A DNA stretch of 64,000 nt from a virus: positions 1-64,000 of IMG/VR virus record IMGVR_UViG_3300007722_000007; one strand, 5' to 3'. A program made the translations under genes and the position numbers. Below are positions 54,601 to 63,100 of this stretch, piece after piece; position 1 is the first letter of the stretch, and the number at the start of each line of letters is the position of its first letter. The notes below the pieces were generated by a model. It saw only the letters and a list, made by a program, of their open reading frames with translations, was not told the origin of the DNA and made no database searches.

Positions 54601-56117
54601 TAATCATTAGTGGCGCACGGAGCGAAATGGAAGAGAGCGCAAAGCTCAGAAATAAACTTGCCGTTCGCCGGACTAGGGCGCAATCCGAAGGGCTGAGAAT
54701 CGTCGGCGGAGTCGATCCGGCTATATTATTCCCGCCAAAATCTGCCGATGGAGTTTACATAAATCGTACCCCAGCCGAAATTGATGCGTTATATGAAAAA
54801 AATAGAGCTTTTGGGTATTTTGAGCAACTGCCCCTTGTCCTAAACCCCGGCGAATCCTATGTGGCGACGGAACTAAACGATTCCCAAATAGATTTTATGG
54901 ATACCGTACAAAAAGCCCGTGACGCCTCACACGATTACCGTACCGGACTCGCACTGGAAGACGCCCATCAACAACGAGCTCAGCATCTGGCGACTCTCGG
55001 CCAAAGTGGATTTAATGATTTACCAGTACAGGTCACCCTTGAAGAAATGGAATTATTGCTTAAAACACTGGACAGTGAAGGGCAGCCGATGTACATACCT
55101 ATTGTCCGCGGAATCAGCAGAAGGGGCAACGACGATAGGTCGCCACGCGAAATGGCGCAAGAATATATTTCCGGGGATAGATTTATTACTGCCGGCCAAG
55201 GGGGATCCGCCGGCGGAGAAGGGGACAATTTTTCCACCGCATCAAACCCAATTGGCGGATACGACCCAGGCGACGAAGCGCGCGGTTCAATCCTGGCATT
55301 GATACCGCGTTCATCGCGTCTGAGCACCACGCAAGAAGTAGAAAAGATTGCCACGCATGTTCGGGATATCCATAAATTCATTAATAGATCCATCAACCAC
55401 CCAAGCGAACATGTTCAACCTTCTGGTGTAAGTGAGCGCTATGAGACGGATCCATCTGCGGGAAGGCGGACCGCCTGGGAGAACCTGTATCCGAATGAAA
55501 CCGCACGACCGAATATGCCGGCGATCGTTGAGTGGGATGATTTTGATGGTTTGCACGCCCTTCAAAAAGCAGTCATGGTCGCCATTCTGTCCGACGGCAT
55601 GCACTTAGCTGACTCTTCGGAATTTTCATTCTCAGTCTACGACAACCCACGCGATGATTTCCCTAGCGCCTCCGAGCCGATCGGTGGTCTAGAGTGGTTT
55701 AAGAACACTCGGGCAGAAATTGTCGGATGGTATATACAGCTCGAAATTAAAAGGAATGCGCTGTTGGCTTCCGGCGCAGAGACATCAGAACAGCAGCAGG
55801 CAATAAGTCGCCTCGTTAACGCGCAGACATATCTCAATTTCCTTACCGACGAAGTGACAATGAGCCCAATTCTCGGATACGACGCATATCTGTCGGGCGG
55901 AGGTAATAGTTTCTCCATAGACAAAGATCCACGACGGCTATTCCTTTCAATGTTCCCAGGCAAATACGGAATGTACAACCACGTCATGGTGGTCAATAGG
56001 TCGGCCTTAATCGTGCTGGATTCGCCCATTTCCTTGGCGTCTGCCATGGAATTTATGGACTCCTTCGGGGTTATTATGCCAAACGGCGAGACAATGCATA
56101 TCTACAAGAGCAGGTAG
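51681..56117 (+). CDS. Giant protein with C-terminal ADP-ribosyltransferase-like domain
   Basis: A 1,478-residue protein from ATG 51681 (GGTGG five bases upstream; GTG 51672 is an alternative). It begins with a small beta domain, followed by the RCPPESGYTAGQFTNRFGRGC module (~178-200) and a long basic, coiled linker with many RR pairs (200-500). From about 1130 to 1440 the pattern matches phage ADP-ribosyltransferase-like domains: 'MYIPIVRGIS' with the Arg strand, FITAGQGGSAGGEGDNFSTAS (Gly loop then S-T-S), SILALIPRSSRLSTTQEVE, LGYDAYLSGGG and VMVVNRSALIVLD. Such enzymes move ADP-ribose from NAD+ to targets; T4 Alt does this from the virion. I cannot confirm the catalytic Glu. Confidence 0.7.
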   Translation: MNKFQLVIDGSNNSAYGVIATIANADKYIGNMSHGADWAKWAGKSGFRKLEIIESLDMHLSLGDVIPLSSDEVLKLKSLLSDSAFGALSNFVEQNLLLTKNNPEPENLIEDDEPEYELVADWPITDIALSLIEVQFKMNAVHYKAKSFISDSSASSFSLSTKGVRAMWDPNFPGGGRWRCPPESGYTAGQFTNRFGRGCLPGAARRIGRRMLSLADAGVLKRTLGDRGGILEARGFLRDERGLAAAGRRSANRIERQGRRTERRIAGLAKDTDDLNNPNPQRPAANRSERRKKRGNRLAAFADRLTGERVTPRNNQANQPDNLADESPVTVSTARMNRRINNSAKPLELEPGTVLTDERNTTDQLLLDQGFAEIERSLDEIEQSLDDNKLRRKRRSKTPVRPHIIDRISKRRQDGRLRISDVRPRVRETRGPDNIGPRETMRERAALRLERLAQRLTARNNRTVTPNTTIQSPEPAVNSQLGQRARMRQVVLSKDSPRRVLYGNIIPSQRTARNLKGWEAYTAIEQQSLEASATKAQKRLTDGWRTRLGLSPADNLDEDAIDTWMKALTVRQPRKAAVLQNQAHNAVILDDFLDPITSNTSKLKTENWAAIKPAMREWIIADAGLTAPARVSPKSRKTPVPNKPPQRPRLVRSGGQLALPPGPAPTQGNLVPDADVVDDELVFDTQPEPNNELAPVGVDVVTSTNEHGTIDAAENALFIYEENTKLYRDPISGMYKEDYKDLPITIDTEVNTMQPLPLMQRKKKNGAIVSYPKIRNHQGFVGGKAVIVQLSLAPNTTRPGEGHSVSTWAEARGAIWNDLPESVKRENPGIEIVEIPRINGVQQTADTVSSFNSSRRSSYRNSTEMAGTDISTQDVFLRTRTSSWNFGHTDVAMVISSVNTALVSNQPQDWMKAWAKLKSVHADATRKLEASLTEWRRPDNKNNSRQRREFVLAGDLAETVEAIIERVMPSVFPIIISGARSEMEESAKLRNKLAVRRTRAQSEGLRIVGGVDPAILFPPKSADGVYINRTPAEIDALYEKNRAFGYFEQLPLVLNPGESYVATELNDSQIDFMDTVQKARDASHDYRTGLALEDAHQQRAQHLATLGQSGFNDLPVQVTLEEMELLLKTLDSEGQPMYIPIVRGISRRGNDDRSPREMAQEYISGDRFITAGQGGSAGGEGDNFSTASNPIGGYDPGDEARGSILALIPRSSRLSTTQEVEKIATHVRDIHKFINRSINHPSEHVQPSGVSERYETDPSAGRRTAWENLYPNETARPNMPAIVEWDDFDGLHALQKAVMVAILSDGMHLADSSEFSFSVYDNPRDDFPSASEPIGGLEWFKNTRAEIVGWYIQLEIKRNALLASGAETSEQQQAISRLVNAQTYLNFLTDEVTMSPILGYDAYLSGGGNSFSIDKDPRRLFLSMFPGKYGMYNHVMVVNRSALIVLDSPISLASAMEFMDSFGVIMPNGETMHIYKSR

Positions 56118-56126
56118 ACTTAGATT

Positions 56127-56552
56127 ATGGATACGCAATCAATTGCTGAACTTTTCAAAAAAGCAACGCTCCGCGCAGAGGCTTTATCAGACGACGATAC
56201 GGCCGTACTCGACAATGCCACAAATGAAATTAAGGAAGATTATTACGCCTATGACAATCTGGCCAAATATCCGCCATTCTCCTATAGAGCGCTGGGTGTA
56301 GGGCGACGCTACAGGGAGTTGCTCTTAGGCGAATTGGCTGCTTTCACACGCGGGATAAAGGAATATGATTCATTTGCCGCCATAGACGCCGAATACGAAA
56401 TAGATATAGAGGAAGCCAATTCGTACCGTAAATTATACGACACCCCAGAGGCGGCGGCGATGAGCTATATGCGCCATATCGGCATTAAGCCATCAAAACA
56501 GGAACTTCAAGGATTCACAATTTGGGTCGGCGACGCAGAGATACCGCGATGA
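56127..56552 (+). CDS. Small acidic helical protein of unknown function
   Basis: A 141-residue protein, acidic and mostly helical: SIAELFKKATLRAEALSDDD, then 'YDNLAKYPPFSYRALGVGRR' and a C-terminal half with EAAAMSYMRHIGIKPSKQE. It ends in IPR and an ATGA overlap with the next gene. No family or motif is recognised. It is transcribed with the giant genes and is only nine bases after the ART-like gene. Confidence 0.65.
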   Translation: MDTQSIAELFKKATLRAEALSDDDTAVLDNATNEIKEDYYAYDNLAKYPPFSYRALGVGRRYRELLLGELAAFTRGIKEYDSFAAIDAEYEIDIEEANSYRKLYDTPEAAAMSYMRHIGIKPSKQELQGFTIWVGDAEIPR

Positions 56553-57091
56553 ATGACGGGAATCAAAAAAGACAGGCGTTAAAAATCGCCAGGTATATGG
56601 GGTGCTCCGGCGTCCACAAGGGCAACAAGGGTGAGTGGATGCCGTGCGCCGATCATGATACCCTACAGAGACTTTCGCAAGCCGCGGAGAGCGACTCATG
56701 GCTGAAAAAACAATCGGCAAAATCTGGGCAGTACGGTACCGCCGGAACCGTCCAAAAACGTAGTGCGAAAGGGGGAGGACGTAGCCCAACATCCGAAAAT
56801 CAAATTGGCAAAATAGGGGGAACCAGGAAATATTTGGCCATAAAAAGAAATAAGCCAATTGTGCTCCCCCGATCGGCGATAATTCAACGTCTTGGCAGTT
56901 TGGACAACGGTTCCCCACGAAGATCAAAACGCAAGGCGCGGGGTGCCAAATGGGAGCGTTTAACCGAACGCGGGGTAATTGGCTTGTCGTCCCTGGACGG
57001 CGGCGGAATAGTTTCCGCGAGTGCACTTTCAAAAATGTTTAGCGTTTCTGACGGCAAAAGAAAATACTTAAATCAATTCCCCACAGCGTAA
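56549..57091 (+). CDS. Basic protein with CSGVHK...WMPC motif
   Basis: A 180-residue protein starting at ATG 56549, overlapping the preceding stop. An upstream ATG at 56522 is possible but overlaps more. The N-terminus has YMGCSGVHKGNKGEWMPCAD, a C-x-G-x-H ... W-M-P-C-x-x-H/D motif. The next protein's N-terminus repeats it (LGCIGIRQYNS...FVWMPCSN). The remainder is very basic (KRSAKGGGRSPTS, PRRSKRKARGAKWERL) and may bind DNA or an acidic virion surface. Function unknown. Confidence 0.65.
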   Translation: MNDGNQKRQALKIARYMGCSGVHKGNKGEWMPCADHDTLQRLSQAAESDSWLKKQSAKSGQYGTAGTVQKRSAKGGGRSPTSENQIGKIGGTRKYLAIKRNKPIVLPRSAIIQRLGSLDNGSPRRSKRKARGAKWERLTERGVIGLSSLDGGGIVSASALSKMFSVSDGKRKYLNQFPTA

Positions 57092-57114
57092 TCTCACGCT
57101 ACCTTCCCGCGTTC

Positions 57115-57129
57115 ACCAATATTATTGGT
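57115..57129. other. Small inverted repeat in the gap before the last giant gene
   Basis: ACCAAT and ATTGGT form a 6-bp stem with a 3-base loop. It is AT-rich with no T tract, so not a convincing terminator. It could be an operator-like site or chance. Confidence 0.2.
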
Positions 57130-57168
57130 ACGATAAACGCACACGAAGTATTCTGACGCAGGGATAAT

Positions 57169-60100
57169 ATGGCCGAAAATACAGACACTGGTGACTGCTG
57201 TCCCATCGCCCCAGATGATGGCGCCGACCAGATAAATCAAAAATCAGTAGGATTCGGGCCTCGCCGAGTTCGGTCCGACGGCCACGATGTCTTTGTCGAT
57301 AAAGAGTCCGCCCGGGAAAGATCTCGCCAGCTCGGCTGCATCGGGATTCGTCAGTATAATTCTGTTTCTGGGGGATTTGTTTGGATGCCGTGCTCTAATG
57401 AATCAGATTACCGACGGGTAACCGGAGTGGGAGTTTTAGCCGGACGAAGATCAGAGCGGGATTTGTCTAGACGTATTGCCAGAATACTAAAGAAAAAAAC
57501 CGACGAAGTTAAGGCACTTGGTCCACCGATCGGCGGACCTCAACGGGATATGAATCCAGCTACGGCGCGAAATGCCGATAATGACCCATTTGTCCTAGAG
57601 GGAATTCCAACGATAAATAGGGGTCGCGGCGTTATCGACCCGACCCCCGGCTCGGACGTCGCCATCCCCGCTCCGTCAACGCCTGACGCGCCAGAATTAA
57701 GCGATACCGCTAATCGAGCAAGCGATATTGATGGCCCCGATCTACCGACACGCCCAGATCCGGGCGCTGCCCCTAGTGATAAACCGTCCATAGCGCGTTC
57801 TCCTAAAAAGCCATCAACGCGCCGAGCGTCAATCGCTCCGACAGACTCCCTGGCTCCCAAAATTGACACCGAACCCAGAAGGAACACAGCTAGAGATACT
57901 GTACCTGCCGCTACGGGAGCAATGCGTGGCGACAAGGTCACTCCGGCTAGATTCATATTACCGGAGAATGACGAACTTGTTCGTCGCGTAAAAGGCGCAA
58001 TTGCCAAATGGCTTGATGGAACCCCGGAGCGCGAACGCAGTAATTTGCTTCAGCGGAATGACAGAAGTGGGCGCAACAATTTCTTCGCCCAGATGTACCA
58101 AGACGACGCCGCGCGGTCGACGCTGCGGAGTTTCATATGGGGTGATATAGAAACCGCAGATGCGGCGGTTGCCTATTGGGGTGGCCAATTTGCGGATTCG
58201 GCAGACCGCGTCATCACCAAAATCGATACCGGGACGCTTAACGAGGCCGACTACGTGGATGCTTTTAGGTTATACCAAAAAGCCGTCTCTCAGGCGCCTG
58301 ATTTTTCACGGGGGATCATGGACACGTACGCAGTGGCTGATCCCGGAATTGACGAAGAAGTTTTATTTTCCAACCTGTCCGGATGGACGCTGCCAACAAC
58401 GATTGAAAGCATGACCCCGAATACCACTCCACTTCAGTCATTTGGGGCTCAGGGGATTATAGCGATAACGGATATTTTTAGGGCGGCGGTTAGCCAATTA
58501 AAGTTTCCCGTGCAACGCGAAAATGCGCAAACCTTTCCGGAGGGGAATAAACTTCGTGCCGGTTTTACCGCAAACCGCGCCGTCTACCCGCATGACTATG
58601 GAAATGTCTTATTGCGACGCCTGCTCGATGTATCAAATTCCGTCCGTAACGCTAATAGCGAGCCAATACGCGAAACCATCCTTGGGTCGGCCCTGAATTC
58701 ATTCGCAATGTATGTCGCGGCGCATGGCGTTCTGGTCCATGATTCAGATTTAATGGATAGCTCATTTGGAATAATGAACAATCTTCTTGAACAGTTACTA
58801 GCTGACAAAGAATCAACTGCCGTACTAGCAAAAATGGGACAATTATTTGATTTGCTAGATACGCATCTTGTTGATTATACCGAAGCTAGAAGAAGAGCGC
58901 GCTTAGAAATAATTGCCGCTGCGAAAGAAAATGGATTATTGAGGAAAAGTGAGGACTTATTTGATAACGATGTGCCGCTTGCTGTCGCAGAGCATCTTGA
59001 CAACTCAAAACAAGCATTTTCTACAAGAAATGAGCATGTCGCCGCGGTTATAGCGCCGATTGGCGAAGATAAGTTGCGAAGAGTAATGCGGGACATTTTC
59101 GCGCGCAACAATTATTTAGACGGGAGCACGATAGAGAAATATTCCCCAGCTTCTCCCGGTGACGCCATAGCTCTCGCTTCCGAATTAAATCCCCCGCAAA
59201 GGGACAGGAATATTACCAGGCTCAGCACGGAAAACGCAAAAGCATTTGAATCTATTACCTCATATCTCTATTCTGATAATCCAATATTTTTGGTCGACAA
59301 CAACGACCAAATCCAACTATGGGCAAATTTATTGCAATACGGCAAACGCCGAATGTTACACCGCACCCTGAAACAAATGAGCCCCAAAAAACGCGCTGAG
59401 TTTATGGCCGTAGACCCTGAGACGGCCGATGTCCTTCTTGACTCGGCCAAGGAATCATGGCTATCCCACAGACAGATCAACGAGGGGTTCGGCCCCGACA
59501 ATTATCCGCTTGATGACAATATCAACGCCACGCTGACAAACTATCCGATCGAGGATGTTCATTACAGAATCCCGCAGCGCATTACGGATAGCTCCTCTAA
59601 TCCGCTTGTCCTGATAGCTAACGCCCTGCGCCTTCGCCAGTATCAGCTGGACCGAGTCAACAATAACGATTATACAAATTCCATACGAGCCTTAATCGAC
59701 GGCCTTCTCGGTGGCAATCCAAAACAATCAAACAAAATTTTTGATTTAATGATTCTGCCATCGCCCGCCGCGCTTTTAATTGACCGCTACGCGAATAGCA
59801 TCCCCAACTTTTTACACACGCTGGGAGAATATGATAACGACATTCAGGGCAACAATCGTGGTCAATTTAGAAATAATGATTCGGTATACCCCAATACAAT
59901 GACGGCCCTTGGGGTTTTGGGGGACGCAAAACACGCACTTGCCGGGCTTGCCGGGAACATGGATGAATATGCCAATATGGCGTCACGGCGAATGGTGCTT
60001 ATTACGGACGATTTAATTGATCGAGAAAATTACGACATTGATCCACTGGTTGAAAACTACCTAAACGCCGCCCCTTTTGGGTACGGTCCGAGTGGATCCA

Positions 60101-63100
60101 TGGTCGGGCATATCGGCCAAAACTATCCCCGTGACAAAAGGGAATCTGGATCCTGGAGCCCTGTGGCCGACAATATTAGGACGGAGATCGCGCGGGGGTA
60201 TCAATTCCCGAAAAAAAGAAATGGATCCATGCGGATATCCCTGGGCTCGCGATACCGACAGGCGGAGCTTGTCCGGGAGGCGGCAGAACTACTAGACACG
60301 ATGTACGAACGGGCGAGAAACGGAACGCTTAGATTGGAAGATTATGCGACATCGTATGATCAAAAAACCGAAAAATTAAAACTGGATGCCTTTAATCCCA
60401 AGACGCCAGCGTCCGTACTCAAAGGAGAAATGAGCCTATTCAGGGCCATCACCCTGGTGATGACCGCCGCATCAGTTGGTGCCCGCACGCCAAAAGATAG
60501 AGATTTAATCGACGGCTTGACGCAGGAAGTTTATCAATGGGCCGACCACTTCCTCCCGTTCTATTCATCAAAACGGCCCTTTGTTGGGAGTCTTCCACGG
60601 AAAATTTCGTCAACGGACCCGACCGGCTCAATGGGCGGCATACGAAGTCCCAGAGAAAGATTTGCTAAGTTAAAAAATAGCAAATACGCCAGTCTTGAAT
60701 TGCGCTGGGCCGCATTTGATGCCGCGGCAAGTGATCTAATTTACGAATCCGCCGCATCGGTACCGATATCCAATAAGCTACTGCAACTTGAAACCCTTCT
60801 TGACGACCTAATTAACGAGCAGTGGGCGCAGGCCAGCGGGCTCAAAACCGCACTTGAAATAATTTCAAGCCATGTCGACGACATGATCCAGGGCGGTCTT
60901 CCATTGCGCTTAACTGCGGAACTTACTAGATCATTTGATACCTTCGCCGGCCGCATGCGAAAAAAATACCAAGACGACCCGCTCCTAGCTTCTGCGTTTT
61001 CCAGTGTGAATCTATACTCGGTACGGAGCCGTAGTAAGCGTCGCAGGGGACTTAAGCCGATAGAGCTACTTAATGAGCGCCTAACAATGCAGAATAGCCT
61101 ATTGGATGATGCAATTACAAATAACCAGACCGCACGGGCCGAAAACTTGCGGGTGGCGATTAGCGTAACCGTCCGTAACATCAACGAAGTAACGCCTCCT
61201 CCCCGGGGGGCGCCGAAGAAGTTTGAATGGGAGGGCGACGATGAAACCCCCGTTTCTGGCTCCATGGCCGGTCGTTATTCACCACATCAGCTAACACTGT
61301 CCAATTTGGTCACGGGGTTACATGATTCGCCAGAGTTTGCCAAACATTGGCAAAGCATGGATGACAATAATGAATTATTTTGGAAGTATCGGTTGGAGTC
61401 GCAGCAGGAACCGGCAGGGCTTTCTAGTATTACGTTCAACTGGACCGACGAAGTGTCCAGAAACGCATATTTACGATTACTCACATCGGGCAAACAGTTT
61501 CCGCCGATATATCGCACTCCCGGCGGAAGAGATGGGGCTATTTTCCCGAAATCATCGTTACATAAAAATTCAGAGATGGCAAAAAATATAAGTGAGTATA
61601 TTGCCGATGAACTCGGAGTCGGAATGTACATACGGGGGAGGTATCCATATTATGCTGACATGTTTAGCACCCTGGCTACATTTTCGCTTACTCCGTCTAG
61701 CGGTGTTGCTGGATCAAAGGCCGTAAGCGATATTCTGTCGTATCACTCCGAGGAACTGAATCCAACCCAGTTTGCATACAGGTTTGAAACCTGGATTCGG
61801 GATCCAGATATGGTTATGGAGAATGCAAAAACCGGCAAGGAAACCGGCGTGCGGAAATTTTTCAATAACGACCGCATCAAAATGATGATGGAATTCAACA
61901 AACGAATTGATGGGCTTTACGACATCATAGAAGAAAAGGCTCCGCAACAAACGTTTGATAATTTCAGACCGCGAAGAATCCCCGGGCGGTACGACGGGGA
62001 TATTTCGTCGTCATTAAAAACAACGGCATTGCAAACAATACTTTCAGCGAATTTAGAAACTGACTCCGAAACGGTACATTCATTAACAAAACGAGTGAAC
62101 GCGCAATTGAACCGATGGAATAATTTTGATTTCGCAACAGCCGAAGATATTGTTAATATTTTGGCGGCAACCGAACCGAGCCTCTGGAATAAAATCAAAA
62201 TCGACCTAGACGCACCGGTTAATCCGCTGAGCGGAATACCCATAGAAGAACTCGATGCGAATAAAGATATTTTGTCGATCATTATGGACGACTATAAGAA
62301 TTTGTCATTTTATGAAATAAAAGAACTATTAGCACAGGGATCCCACGCTGATCTCTATGATGATGAAGCCATTCGCGCGTTGCTTTCGGAAATGGGCGTA
62401 ACGGACCTTCAGGTTAGAGATACCGCAAACCCGTCTGGGTCAATGACACAGGGTGCGGGAAACGACGAGAGTTCAAATATTGACTGGTGGAAGATCCCCG
62501 ATCCGGAAAAAATGGCGCTACTACGGCAAGACTTTGATCGGCTACATATTCTTAGGGCCAATAAGAAGGCACTTGAAATGTCGCCCGATGAAGAGCGCCA
62601 ATTCAGGGTAACGCAATGGAAAAAATCTCAATTAGAGAAAATAATTGACGCCGACTGGGTCGCGCTCGGCCCATTCCCGAAAACAAATGCCCTAAGGGAT
62701 TTACATAACCTTGCGCTGGAGGCCACCGATTCAGATGTAACCTTTTCGGGTAAAATTTATGGTTTTACCGATAGTCAAATATCCACAATATTTGATGAAA
62801 TATCGTCTGGGCTCCCAAACTCGACCGATATTAAGCGACGTGGGGAATTTGTCGACCATATCAATGGTCGGCTATCCGTTCGTGGAGATGACGCACCAGC
62901 CATAGTGCCGGACATTTGGGCCCCGGAACCAACGCGGAATGAATTACTTGAGTTTACAACCCCCAAAGAGGCAGCCGAAATTCTCGGTGAAAATTTTGAC
63001 TTTGACCGTGCGTTTTTGGCACAACTTTTGAACGGCCCATCATCGGAAATGTCGCCCGAAATTAGGACGGAATTACTTCGGATAACCAATGATCGTGCCG

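Noticed and set aside
31014-62445. [ST]GSM sites as internal translation starts
   Set aside because: GG-rich codons lie before each ATG, but the distance from GG to ATG (about three bases) is too short for a ribosome binding site, and the serine codons vary as expected for protein-level selection.
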